From Undaria pinnatifida (Eukaryota > Sar > Phaeophyceae > Laminariales > Alariaceae): a stretch of 64,000 nucleotides of DNA. The notes below the pieces were generated by a model. The model searched no databases and was not told the DNA's origin. It saw only the letters and a program-made list of their open reading frames with translations. Location: the NCBI GenBank assembly GCA_012845835.1, contig JABAKD010000017.1, positions 7,401,600 to 7,465,599 of the forward strand, written 5' to 3'. Made by a program: the position numbers and the translations under genes. Positions 12,102-23,042 of the stretch are shown here, piece after piece. Each line of letters starts with the position of its first letter. Position 1 is the stretch's first letter.

Positions 12102-12290
12102 AACAAGGTGTACTCGTATCCGGACACGTGGGTGTGTCTGTACAACTCCTACGGCTGCGATGAGATGGAACGCGAAGAACGGTGTATGAACTCCTCGATG
12201 CTCACAGAGGGGGGGAACACGACCGGCGTCTTCTACCCCGGAGGGGAATACGAGCAAGAGGTCGCTGCCGTTGGCAAGTTAACCGAAGCG
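12102..12290 (+). CDS. Probable internal exon, Cys-rich extracellular-type segment
   Basis: A pyrimidine-rich tract ends in TTTGACTTAG at 12101 and a strong donor GTAAGC starts at 12291; the 189 bases between are open for exactly 63 codons. The peptide starts NKVYSYPDTWVCLYNSYGC and continues with two more Cys (one in ERCMNSS), NSS and NTT glycosylation sequons and VFYPGGEYEQEV, as in a secreted or extracellular domain. No gene on its own is visible. The next convincing plus-strand exons are those of copy A at 21471, so it may be an upstream exon of that gene across a repeat-filled 9.2-kb interval. The link is inference; it could be another family member. The protein family is not recognised. 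Confidence 0.55.
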
Positions 12291-13120
12291 GTAAGCACAC
12301 CACCGGTACCGTCAACTCTTGAGGAGATTTTCAGGAAAAACCCTGCCAAAACCTTTTCTGATTTCACGGCATCGGCGACACGAAGCAGCCCGGGCTGCCG
12401 GTGTATACGATGTATCTTAGCTGATGCATGCTACCGTACGGTAGAGGTTGCACGCATTTTTTCCGAGGTTTCTCGCTCGAGGAAGTCCTTTTCCTCTCAC
12501 CCAATCTCCAAAAGTTGTTACAAGAACAAATAAAAGTGCCACCGTGTAAATAGCCCCGTGGACTATGAATACAACGAACAATATTGCAAAACAAGAATGT
12601 CATTCCAAAGTTACTGGGTCAGGAAGTTCCCCGGCGTTCAGATTGCATCATAGCCGAATCTGTTTCCCCTAGCGTAGTGCACGCATCAGCTCCCATACAA
12701 GAAGCTGTGCGGCACGCCTGCACCATGGTGACTCTTGTAAAGATACTATTATCGAATTGGGTCATAATATATACCTAGTATATATAAGTATGGAGATAGG
12801 TCCCTAGAACGGTCCCTGTGGACCTGATAGCGTGTTAGGCTGTTCCAGGATTTGTGTCCCTTAGGTCCTAAAGTGGTCACATGTCGAAGGTATATCGGGC
12901 GATTGATATTATCGGCTACGCCCCATCCGCCACTTGGAGCCTTGACCTGGACCAAGTCTTGACCTAAGAAAGAAGCAATCTACGAAAAGAAACTAAAAAA
13001 CGTGAAGCGGTGCCTCCCAGCACCGAACCTCTTGTGTCCCTACCACACCGCAGCACTTGACGCTGCGCGTTCACACTTTCATTCGTTGGTATTTGTTGTA
13101 TATTGTTGGATTCGATCCAT
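12291..13120. other. Probable intron or intergenic sequence
   Basis: Nothing recognised. The frame of the exon runs on to 12533, but the added peptide loses protein-like character. Confidence 0.4.
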
Positions 13121-13880
13121 CTTATATGCTAATCTTTCGTCAGGGAGTTCTATATATTGGTAAGGGGTTCATGTAAAAGGTGTGTAAGGGGACTGTTTAG
13201 CCGGATGTTTTTCTGGCATGATTTTCCATGAGCTGTTCCTCGTCGTTTTGCTTCATATGAGACCGAGTCAGACTCGATCGTTCCGGAGGTTCGAAAATAT
13301 AGATGAGCTATGCGTAAACATGTAGGAGTCTTGCTTGTCCCACGTTCATCCATGTAAGACCTGTCAACGCTGAGAGGTGGCATCTAACAAACACGATTTC
13401 GAGTTGATACCTAGCTTCCCCGCCGAGGAATTTTGTTGGGATTAAGAGCCATGTCAGGTCGGGGGAACTCTGGCAGCTGTGAAGAGTATTTTTATAGATT
13501 ATATGAGAGAGGAAATATAGCTAGACGAGATCCAGGTAGCATTGCATAAGCGGGAGGGAGAGGTTCGAGTCGCAGAGGCAGCCCTGCCCAAGACGGTTAC
13601 GACCCATGTTATATGCTAATCTTATATCAGGGAGTTCCATATGTTGGTACGGGAGTCATGTATAATGTGTGCAAGGGGACTATTTGCCCGGATGTTTTTC
13701 CGGCACGCTTTGCCATGAGCTGTTATTGGTAGGTTTTCTCCATATGAGACCGAGTCCGGCTCGATGGTTCCGGAGGTTTGAGAGTGATAATGAACTTTGC
13801 GTGAACATCTAGGAGTCTTGCTTGTCCCACGCCAATCCATATTTACACCTGTCATCGCTGAGAGGTGGCATCTAACAAAT
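13121..13880. repeat. Pair of ~270-bp direct repeats
   Basis: Copies at about 13121-13391 and 13608-13880 share TATATGCTAATCTT, CATATGAGACCGAGTC, GGAGTCTTGCTTGTCCCACG and CGCTGAGAGGTGGCATCTAA in order, with roughly one change in six. The spacer includes GAGGTTCGAGTCGC (about 13560), a box B-like word. A partial third copy lies inverted at about 58886-59035. No coding motif. It could be the edge of a larger unidentified element. Confidence 0.75.
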
Positions 13881-13944
13881 GCATATTCTGGCAATGTGCG
13901 AGCTCCAAAGGGGGTTAACCATCTGTGGGTTGTAAGGTTATTGG

Positions 13945-14340
13945 GCGGAGACACAGAGTGTCCCCTGCAGGTACCAATTGAGCAGGTCCTCGAAGACTAC
14001 GCATTTTCTTAGCCTTCGTAGTCGTAGCTTTCTTCGATTCCTCCCGAGCCCCGGTTGGCGTCTGAGATCGGAGGCACGTGCTTCCGATTTATTTCCTAGC
14101 TTTCCCGTATATAATACGCCAACCTTAGGCAAACCATACGAAACCCATCCAAATGATCTCAAACTCGGATAATTACAGGAATTTGGAGGCCGTATCTTAA
14201 CAATAGCACACCCTGATGAGCCGCATATGCAGGAATATGGGAGATTCGGGGAAACTCCGGTTCTACGAACTAGATCATGATCGAACACGCGGCTCCTCAA
14301 AACCCACTCCCACACCTCTAACGGTCTGGCTATGGAGCCG
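13945..14340 (+). repeat. Hairpin-led dispersed element, copy 1
   Basis: It begins with GGAGACAC-AGA-GTGTCCCC (an 8-bp hairpin with one mismatch), then CTGCAGGT, and ends with GGTCTGGCTATGGAGCC. Inside are GCCTCCGAT-type and ACGAAACCCATCCAAA-type blocks shared with copies at 35796 and 48332, plus one unit of the CTGATGAG...GGGGAAAC sequence that is repeated five times in the second copy. Noncoding; family unknown. Confidence 0.8.
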
Positions 14341-15332
14341 GGAACACGCTGCCTTGGTAGGCCTGTACCCTGTCATCAGCTTGTTGAGTTTAGTGCTGCC
14401 GTGCGGAATGATGTTATGATACCGGTAGCCCGTTTGGTCTTCGCACTCTGACTGACTCACGGGGCTTCTAATCTGAGGAATCAGCCAAAAACGTTGGAAG
14501 CCCACGTTTGTATTCTGGCCCGTGCCAAGGAAGAGGTAGCATTTCTTGGCCATATACGTTTCTGAACGACGGGGCTTCTGAACCCGAACTCGCAGGAACT
14601 GTCATCCTTGTTTCACTAAATGGTTTGTTTTTAACACTATTAGATGATGAGCATGCTCTTCGGGTTGCGCTTTCAGCTTATTCAACTTAACTCTTTGGGC
14701 GAGATTTCGATATCTTCACGTAAGGAGCCTCGAAAGCATTATCGTGCACGTCCACTGTAATATGTGGTTGGTGGTCTTCACTACCAGGCACATACTTAGC
14801 CATGCATGTGGGTTGGTCACCGTTTTTCCTCTAAGCTCAGATATTGCGTGAGGGTTATATAGCTCTCCAGCAAAGAGTAGAACAGGAAAAATGTGCGACA
14901 AAAGTTGTACGGGTTATCGTGTGGCATGCGCAACATTGGCAACGTAGACTCCGTACTGCCATAGGATGACATTGCCGTTCCCATGAGCGATTCCGTAGGC
15001 TGTGGCCTACTCTTCTACACGCGTGCGTAATTACTGCTGAACGTTGATCATGACCACGGACTGATGATGGTTGCCTCCACGGAATTTTCTTGGCGAAACC
15101 TTTCCCTACTCCGGTTCCTTCGACCTTTTGTAAAGAATGTCTTGGCACGCCTGGGTTCCTGCTGCGGTCATATGTCGTATCGTGGTACTCGCAGATGGTT
15201 TCTGACGTCGGGTGGAATGTCGATCGAAAAAATTATCGCTTTCAAGTAGCGATAAACCGTTAGCACTTAAGGCTGTTCTTTCACTGCTGCGTACAAAAAT
15301 GACCTTCTGGGAGTATTGAACCCTCTGGCGCG
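14341..15332. other. No gene; possible MITE family 1 fragment
   Basis: GAACGACGGGGCTTCTGAACCC at about 14564-14585 resembles the internal conserved part of MITE family 1. No end repeats were found around it. The rest is unassigned. Confidence 0.35.
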
Positions 15333-16138
15333 GTGATTGCACCTCTGCATGTGTTGCATTTTGTGCAGAACGGCTGGTGCGTGGAGTTCAAGACGTCGGA
15401 TGTGACTGTTTTCGACGGGGAAGAGCGACTGGCTAGCAATTACCTTGACTACTTTCTCTTGGATGTGAGGCGACAAAACCCGCTAACCAAAGTTTGTGCA
15501 ATTTTTGAACGCCCATCCAAAATCGAGCTACAGTGGACGCGAGACCAATACGGAAACACGGAGTGATCGTCCCGTCGTTTCAATTCCATGTCGTATATCA
15601 ATCAGTTTTTGTCGTTTGAGAAGAAACTTCGTCATATGATTGGATATAGTGGTCTCCATACACTGACAACGGGACCATAAAAAAAACATGTCACGCGCCC
15701 AAATCCGAGGGGTTTGTCTGCCTCATTGTTGGATATCATCTGTGACGTTGACGGCGACCGAACATTTGAAATGATTTACAGAAAACGGCTGATCCCGAGC
15801 ATTAAGGCGCGGCTCAAAATCGCCAACCCCGTTTCGACCTCCAGCGCTGCTGTGCATTAGCCTCAGTCCGACGTTTATCCGTCGCCACAACTCCGATTGC
15901 TTCCGGCCGAACAGATGTACTGGTATCCTGGTGGCAGCGCGGGCGCTTCGACTACCTGCGTCCCCGAGGGGGAGGAATGGACTGCCCACAAGTGAGTCTT
16001 TCGACACGACAGAACACGTGCTAAGCGCAGCTACAGCAGGGGAGGGTGGGCTGAGACAATCCTGTACCTTAAGTTCGGCACGGGGGTCAATGTTTGCACC
16101 GGTTCTATTTTCGCGATATGCACGACGATACATTTTTA
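15333..16138 (+). pseudogene. Decayed reading frame, family unknown
   Basis: A single plus-strand frame is open in long runs (about 77, 37, 60, 51 and 42 codons), broken by stops near 15564, 15676, 15856, 16011 and 16136. Stretches such as ERLASNYLDYFLLDVRRQN and IYRKRLIPSIKARLKIANP look protein-like. Staying in one frame with rare stops over 800 bases is more than expected by chance for near-50% GC DNA and suggests an old transposon or host gene decayed by point mutation. I do not recognise a domain. Opposite-strand frames exist over part of it, so chance is not excluded. Confidence 0.3.
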
Positions 16139-16216
16139 AAGTTCTCAATGAATTGACTCACGGAGCCTTAACTCGATGGTGGAAACGGAGGTAAAGCATC
16201 CCCCATACTGTAACCG

Positions 16217-16283
16217 AAGTAGGGGGCCTAAGGGGGGGCGTTTTGTTAGCTACCCAGGGGCACTCTCGCGCGAGTGGCGGTTG
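16217..16283. repeat. Fragment of MITE family 2
   Basis: GGGGGGCG..., then GGGGCACTCTCGCGCGAGTGGC, resembles the outer part and inner palindrome of the family 2 element at 5064. Only one end is present. Confidence 0.4.
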
Positions 16284-17257
16284 GCCTAAGTCATTCGTTT
16301 CTCGCGAAATACGATGCCATCGAATTGTTTTCGACGCTGCTCAGAATGGGAAAACGGGTATAATATAGCTGGTATAATACTGTATCCTTGATTCGACTCA
16401 AACGAATCCGAAACGGTAGTGGAGAAGTGGGCTGCGTGTTTGGACATCGAAGCTCGTCTTACGAAGGGTTCGTTCTTGAACTTGTCGCCAGCCATTAAAG
16501 TGCTCAAATGCCGACATCAGATGTTTGACACAATTGTGTCCATACTGTCGAGGCTAACAGCAAGACGGCACGACACACGATCGGGAAACGGTAGCGACCG
16601 TAAAACGAACAACGATCGTCGAATACGGAGCAAGTCCCAACGGCGGAACGCCGTGGATGGTGGTGGGAAAGACAACCACAACCATGGCGAGAGTACGTTG
16701 TCGGCATCTCTGGTGGCAGCGAACGACGATACGGATTTTCGAACAAGATGTCCAACTCGCCTCCGTTGCTGAATGTGGTGTATGCCGCCGGTGTGAGGTT
16801 ATCGCCGTGTCATCGGCGTGTTTGCTCTACTCGTTTCCGTGGTATAATGAAAGGCTCCATGCTTCTCTTGCTACAGCCACCCCTGCCGCGCTGGCTTGAT
16901 GCCCTGCCTTTAGCCACGCTTACCCTCCCAAGGGTCTCCTTTTGTTTCTTAGGGTTACAAACTGTCTCTTCATATGTTTACTGGTAAGCTTCCGATCAAC
17001 AATAGTAGCGGTTTACCACCTCATTTTTCAAGCCACTCGCTACAGCATTTGGCCGGGGCTCTCCTCCTCAATGCGTACTGCAACCCTAGGGAATAAAATC
17101 GTCCATTCGTGTTCCGACGTTTCCATATTGGTTTCACAGCCTCTCTCTGAAATAATGGTGCGTGTCGAGTCGTTCTGTGTGGCCCGCACCGAACGAATAA
17201 ACACAACAATAGTAATTTTTCGCACATATGCTATTTTCCTAAACAAAATGCCATGAA
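16284..17257. other. Unassigned; one 117-codon frame
   Basis: The plus-strand frame 16419-16772 contains EKWAACLDIEARLTKGSF and a basic, low-complexity tail. No domain recognised and no splice signals that would place it in a gene. Confidence 0.25.
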
Positions 17258-17332
17258 AGGCGTAGGGGGACTCGAACCCCGGATTGTGCCGTTGCTTGGA
17301 GATATATACCATAACCAGTGAGGTATGCTGAC
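17258..17332 (-). tRNA. tRNA-like relic, probably not functional
   Basis: On the minus strand a 75-base segment has a D-arm-like TACCTCACTGGTTATGG and a perfect T-arm/box B GGGGTTCGAGTCCCC. The acceptor ends do not pair (3' side ...TACGCC; the 5' side lacks a matching GGCGTA), so it is likely a tRNA pseudogene or SINE head. I could not settle the anticodon. Confidence 0.4.
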
Positions 17333-17557
17333 TACACTGGCCAGTTCTACATTCCTCAGTGGTCATGGTGTGTATACCAAACAGCCTTGACTACTGTGTC
17401 TACGTAGGACATAGTGGGGTTGTCGCGCGTGTGGTTCCACCAGTCGAAACATTTAAAGGGAACGCCAAGACAGTCCAGTCGCACGTATTGCACGCATTTT
17501 CGTGCGGGGTGTATAGCATCTCAACACCTATGGTAGTCGTGCACGACACACAAGTCA

Positions 17558-17817
17558 TGACCCATGCTACGATAGAGGTATTAACATTAGTTTTCGTCTG
17601 AAATGTCTTGTGAATGACGGGGCTCCTTAACCCAAAATCATCGGAAATGGTCAGGCTTCATTTTTTGCATGGTTCTCGTTGTTTTTCTAGGCCAAGGGAT
17701 TTTTCAACCAGTAGCGGTTTTAGTTTGGTCCAAATCAGTTTCTGGGGGAGGTATTAAGCTCTCAAATCGAGGAACTTCAGAAACAATACGGTGCACCCTC
17801 TATTGTATCACGCGTCT
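17558..17817. mobile_element. MITE-like element, family 1, copy 1
   Basis: Left end ATGCTACGATAGAGGT is matched at the right end by the complement of GTGATACAATAGAGGG. The interior has GAATGACGGGGCTCCTTAACC, the reverse complement of the interior block in the copies at 18051 and 29912, so this copy is in the opposite orientation. No protein. Confidence 0.65.
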
Positions 17818-18050
17818 CATACGCATACCCCCAAGAGTAGAGTCAAACATGTAGCGCTTTGATCACATCGTGCGATATTTCCGTCAGTGAAGCGTCTTTG
17901 TGGGTTTTCTCAGATAGAAAGTGCACTGACTCGGCGAACGGCAACTTCCTCCTGTATACCTCGTCTGCGGCCTCATGGTGTCGCCTTGAGCCCCGGAAAC
18001 ATCCCACGGGTAACGGTCGCACGTTTTGGAACAAAACGGTTACTGCGGGT

Positions 18051-18200
18051 GAAGCGTGCTACGATAAAGGTTGCCGTGGCCTAGGTACACGACGATAATC
18101 ATTAAAAAAAAAGGCCTAAAAGTTCCGACGATTTGGGGTTGAGAATCCCCGTCGTTCGGGACCCATTGCAGTATATGTTACCCTTGACGTAGCACGCGTC
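18051..18200. mobile_element. MITE-like element, family 1, copy 2 (short)
   Basis: Left end GCGTGCTACGATAAAGGT and right end ACCCTTGACGTAGCACGC are inverted repeats with a few mismatches. The interior includes TTCCGACGATTTGGGG and CCCCGTCGTTC. At about 150 bases it is shorter than the other two copies, so it carries an internal deletion. Confidence 0.65.
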
Positions 18201-18211
18201 TATACTATAAA

Positions 18212-18420
18212 TAGTATAAAGCCTCTCAGGTGAGGAATCATCGGTAGTCTAAGATTTTCGATCATAACTTGTTTTAGAACTAGGGCATAGAAGCTTGGTC
18301 CAACCTTGCCCGAACGAAGGCCTTCGAAGTCATGCTTCGGGTGATGATGATGCTGATATTGACCTCCTTCTCATGTGAGGAACTCAGAAACGTCTTAAAA
18401 CCTGCTGCACCCCAAACCGT
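18212..18420 (+). repeat. Dispersed repeat, copy 1 of 2
   Basis: This stretch (CTCAGGTGAGGAATCATCGG..., TAGAAGCTTGGTC, CGGGTGATGATGATGCTGATATTGA) aligns in order with about 21031-21228 at roughly 70-75% identity. Noncoding. Confidence 0.65.
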
Positions 18421-20191
18421 GGCGTGGCCCGCGGCACCTTGAAAGTAGACACACACAATGTACATCGATGATACTTGCCGCGGTCGCGTTTGCAATGTTT
18501 CTAAGTCATCACCGTGCGCCGCTTGCGTTGTCAGCGAGTGAGGTGCACCGCGTTCCGCAGCCGCTGTCCGTTTTATGTCCTGCTCTCTCAAATTGTGCCG
18601 AGTAATGGATGTCGTCAATGTTTTTCTGCCCGCCTCAACCAGGAGGCGCGTCATACATTCCGCTACACTGTATGCACCACAGCTACGCCCGGTGCCACTC
18701 CGGAGCACGAAATGGCCAGCGCTTGGGCAGACTGATGATGTCTTTGGCGACGGTCATGCTTGACGTTGAGGCAATTATAACCCTTAAAACGTATGTTATA
18801 CAGAAAGGTATTCGCAAGCTTGCATGGAACTGGCGGGCATCCACCGAAATGTTCGGTGGTACGACGAAATCGGCGTACAATCCCCGACACGTCATGGCGG
18901 TCGACGGCTGAAGACCTGTTTAACTAGTCGATGGACGGCGTGGATTCGGACATTACCGCCGCCCCCAAACAGAGTTTTGCGTTTTTTCGAATATGATTAC
19001 TTCGACAGCAAACGCTGCAGTCAAACGACACGCGATCGTGTGGATAGATGTATCCAAAACTTCTCTTACATCTGACGCGTAGTGTCGAACCACGATCGTA
19101 TTGAGGTCCGCTCCAGTTTGCGCAACGAGGCAAATGTCTCGACATTTATCGTACTGCCTCACAATGTTTGTCTTGTTTTACTGACATTCAATGGTACGTT
19201 TTGTCCTTCCAACCGCCGGTGACCATCCGGTTTGACGTTGACGCGGCGTTGCCACCAGGGAGGCCTTCCGCCACCTCAGTCACTTGACAATGCCGCTGGA
19301 CTGTTTTCTCTGACACCTGTTTGTCTATAGTTTGTCCATACGCGCTTAGAATCCTCTACATGAAAGCCACAGACGGAGTGAAATGCTGGAGCCGCAGCTT
19401 GGCGGGTTCTGCGGTAACCGTTATCCGTTTCAAATACGTGCTTTCGTTAAAGCTTGTATAATGCAGCGCTCAGGTTTTGTCACTCTTGGCAGGCCTGCTT
19501 GGACGGGCCGTCATCGCATCATCCCCATTAACGTGTGCTGCCTCGTGAATTTTATTGGAATATGGACTTTGTATTATTCCCGCTTGTGCCTCCCCGTCTT
19601 CGGCCACTGTCCCGTCGGCGGTATTTTTTCGAGCTTTGAAGAGCCTGTTGGTCCTCAGCAAGTCCGCATTGTCATTGGGTTAGCACCTGTCCCGGGCTCG
19701 GGGTCTTACAGCAGCACCCGCTTAACATGGTATAACCAAGTATTGACACTGTCCGCGGTTATTTTCAACAAATGTATTCCTGACGTACGCGCCATCTTTG
19801 TGTACACACTTTGCCTGAACATGCACGTCTGTTAGGTTTCAAATACATAGGGATGCGTTCGTGGCCCCATTACTTTTCCATTTTTCAAGGATTTCCATAC
19901 GTGCGTCAATAGGCACGGTATCGTCTAACTGGTCATCACGACCTCAAACCCATCCCATGGTCAGATACATTGTTGCTCGTATTGCACTGACTGTTGCAGA
20001 AACAATGACCAACAAAGCGAGGCTGGGGGGTCGGGAAATACACCCTCCGGCAAGCGTGCACGCATTTGGCTATGGGGCCCCTTACATGAGTATCTCCTAC
20101 TTTATATCGGCCGCAATTTGCTTTTGTGCACGCTCTTAACAATGCGAAATATCCCATGGCCGAAGCATATAACCCGAGGGATATTTAAAAA
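18421..20191. other. No gene recognised
   Basis: Frames up to 150 codons (19383-19835 plus) and 142 codons (18280-18708 minus) exist, but none has a recognisable motif and several overlap on both strands. If the 12.1-kb exon belongs to the gene at 21.5 kb, this is intron. Confidence 0.4.
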
Positions 20192-20264
20192 GCACAAACG
20201 GGATTCGAACGCTGCTGGGTACTGCCTTCAGCGGACGAGCTCTCCGTCAGACGGATAAAGTGTA
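20192..20264 (-). tRNA. tRNA-like relic with pol III-type T run
   Basis: The minus strand has GCGTTCGAATCCCG (T-arm/box B), a 3' TTTGTGC followed at once by TTTTT, and CTGAAGG, which could be read as a GAA (Phe) anticodon loop. The anticodon and acceptor stems pair poorly. Pseudogene or SINE head is more likely than a working tRNA. Confidence 0.35.
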
Positions 20265-20495
20265 TTGACCGAACGATGCCACTCCAAGTACGCGTCGGGA
20301 AGCCCAATGCGTTGGACGGGTGCGAGCTTCGGTAAAGGCGCGCTTTTTTTTCTTGTTCTGGCCCTCGTCTCAGTTAAAGGGTTTCATACCCCGACCAGAA
20401 AACACCCGTTTCAATTAAAAAAAGAAACTGTGCAACCGAAACTACAACCCGATCACCAAACCCAGATGTCCTATAGAAAAACCGCATTGCAAAAC

Positions 20496-20762
20496 GAATC
20501 ATTCTACGGAAACCCCCCCCCAACTAATCTTTGACGACATAGCCTGGTTTGAAACCAGCATCCGGCCGTATCTTCTGAAATACGGTGCTCCTTGTCACTC
20601 GGACATCACCGTTCGATAGTCCTTTCTTTGCACACAAAGAAACACGTGAATATATTTTCTTCGTAGCATTCTTCCTCGTGTCGAGCAGCCATGAAACGTT
20701 CGTCAAATATATCGCTGGTTTCGGCGGGGGGCCGGGGGCGGGGGGCTGTCGTAGAATCAGTC
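20496..20762. mobile_element. MITE-like element, family 3, copy 1
   Basis: GAATCATTCTACGG followed by a C run opens the element, and a G run followed by CTGTCGTAGAATCAGTC closes it: inverted ends of about 23 bases. AAAC flanks both sides (20492-20495 and 20763-20766), a possible 4-bp target duplication. The interior (CGTTCGATAGTCCTTT, TTCCTCGTGTCGAGCA) is shared with the copy at 57754. Confidence 0.75.
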
Positions 20763-21470
20763 AAACAATGAACAGCATTCCGACGATTTTGGGTCATGCA
20801 GGCGCATCGTTCAGAAGAGCAAATGCCGCCAAAACGGTACCTCTGTCGTTGCACGTGCATCTTAAGGGAGTCGTTCGATTTTACAGTTTATTCCGACAAC
20901 ACACTCGGAAACAACACAATCCAGCCAGGTTTGATACTTCTTATTTTTATTAGTACTCACACATTACGTGTCATCTGAAGGCTAGAGGCTTCCGGTTATG
21001 AGCCAAAAAAATGTATACCTTGCCGGGTGAGCTCCTCAAGTGAGGAACTAACGGTTAGTCAAAGAATTTTATGGCACATAATTTGTTTTAGTAGGGCTGG
21101 GGAATAGAAGCTTGGTCGGGTCGCGGGAACGAATGCCTTCTATGTCAAGTTTCGGGTGATGTTGATATTGAGCTGCTCCTCATGTTAGGAGCTCGGGAAA
21201 ATCTTAGAATATGCTGCACACCTACCGTGGGCTGTGTAGTACGTCTAGCCACGGGATCACGGTCGTGTAGCGAAATTCCATTGAGACCAACCGCTCTGCA
21301 TCTGCCAGCTAGCTGGTGAGAACAGTATCGAACGGTGTACAACCCTACACCGTAGGATCGTTTACCACCCCGGATCCTTGTCCACTTGTTTCTCTGTGAG
21401 AAAGTTTTCTTCTTCCTTGTCTTCAACTTACGTGCCCCCGTTGTATACTTTTTTCTTTTCGCATATGCAG
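20763..21470. other. No gene; second copy of the 18.2-kb repeat
   Basis: About 21031-21228 matches 18212-18420. The last 60 bases before 21471 are pyrimidine-rich, as expected for the acceptor of the next exon. Confidence 0.5.
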
Positions 21471-21585
21471 GGAGTGGGTGTATGTTTTCCTGAACGACCC
21501 GGCAACCAACGTTCCGTCCACCGGGATCCAGGTCTCGTACAGCTGCATCACGAACCAATCAAACAGCCACGTCTTCACCTATCTG
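21471..21585 (+). CDS. Membrane-protein gene copy A, exon a
   Basis: The acceptor TTTTTCTTTTCGCATATGCAG precisely precedes 21471 (quoted tract ends at 21470) and the donor GTACGT follows 21585. The 115 bases read, after one leading base, EWVYVFLNDPATNVPSTGIQ then a VSYSCITN segment and HVFTYL. The paralogous exon at 50448-50562 has the same length and phase and about 70% identical residues. The peptide is rich in beta-branched residues with an NQS sequon and a Cys, consistent with an ectodomain. It needs an earlier exon that supplies two bases of the first codon; I did not find one with confidence. Confidence 0.75.
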
Positions 21586-22949
21586 GTACGTACGACATAC
21601 CACGTTTTGCCCAGCAGTTGGTCACGATTTATTCTGGAGCGATTCGTAACCGTGTCAGAAATGCACCCGCGGGTTTGGCGACAAGCTACTGGGGACAACA
21701 TTTGGGAGTATTGACACGTGTTGAGATAGGGGTAGAAGTTTTGCGTCCAATTTGGTTTCTGTCTGGCGTGGAGGAACCAAATATTGTCGCTAGGTCACCG
21801 ATTTTGTGTGTTCACCACGTTTATTTCTCTACCTAGGCCAGGGAGCTGCGTATCGGTCATTGGTTTCGAGCTATAACTGCTTTGGGTATGAGGTACATAG
21901 AGGAGTGGGCACGGGTCCTTTGTTGCTAGATATCTTTTCTGGGTGACATACAGAGCGCCTTGTGTGAAAAGGGCCCGAAATATTAGGCGCACTCCTGTCG
22001 TAGCCCGCGTCTACACTAGGATGTACGTAAGTAGTAGCATCAGATTGATCGGGTTCCCTCGAAATAAAACGGACGCATGCTACGGGAGGGGAGCGCGTAA
22101 ACCCTCGAAGGCATCTCGGTGGAGGAGCTGTGCGTTTCCATCAAACACTGGCTTTGAAAAAATTCGAGGGGCCGCATTTCCCACTTTGCATACAAACCTA
22201 CGGGATATACAGGGTACAGAAAATGGGCCCCTTTGTAGTCGTTGTTTAAGTAGTCCAGCATTTGGTGATATGATCATTTCTGGAACAATTTTGAGAGTGC
22301 TCCTGGTGAACAATGCATGACCTAGGCATATAGCACTAACTCGTTGGTATTACGACGGTGTTGGAAAGTTCCTCAGCCAAAGAGAACCGAAAGTTCTAAA
22401 TGTTTCCGCCAAACGTGCCCCCCTATCGTACTTTGCGCCTTCGTTGTTCTCAATACACTCATGGGATCTATTTTGCCCCTTGTTAGTATGAGTCCAGCTT
22501 TAGCATTGAACCTCCGGATTAAGAGTTTCTGCTCGTTGTGGACAAGCCCCTGCGCCCACGCACATATGCCATCGAAAAATGCTGCTCCTTTATGTTTGCA
22601 CGTTTTCACTACGATTAAGGTGGTGAAACGTTTACAGGGTAAACACCGAAATACCCGTCATACATCCCGGTATGTCGTGACGGCAACCTATTTTCCGCTG
22701 CGGGTTGCTATATGTGTGTGCGCTCGGGGACGGACAAGCTCCTCTACCGACCCACGTGTTACATCTACCGCCCCCCTTGTCTACTTGCGGCATTTCCAAA
22801 TCCATTGGGCCAGTTCCAACTCCAGAGGGTACACACGCGAGACGCCCGTATCACGTGAAACGCCTTCCAAAATCCTTGCACTGCCAATTACATTACATTT
22901 ACCGCTTCCTATTGTTTCGAATATGCTTGGGGTCACCAACGTTCACAAG
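21586..22949 (+). other. Copy A intron
   Basis: Bounded by GTACGT and a CACAAG acceptor. It contains a 237-codon frame (22344-23057) that runs into the next exon; the part before 22950 is probably a chance opening, since copy B has nothing like it in its 335-base intron. Confidence 0.55.
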
Positions 22950-23042
22950 GGGCTTGGGCTGACCGAGCAGGACAATATCAAGCGGGATAATTCGTTTACG
23001 TACAAGGCCCTGTCGATAACGTCGTCGATTGAAAAAGACAAG
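22950..23042 (+). CDS. Membrane-protein gene copy A, exon b
   Basis: Exactly 31 codons, starting GLGLTEQDNIKRDNSFTYKA and ending in SSIEKDK, followed by the donor GTGAGT. Copy B has a 93-base exon at 50898-50990 with the same phase (0/0), starting GIGLTEQRNLNKDD. Conservation of LTEQ, YxALSxTxSI and the exact borders is the best evidence that both loci derive from a real spliced gene. Confidence 0.8.
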
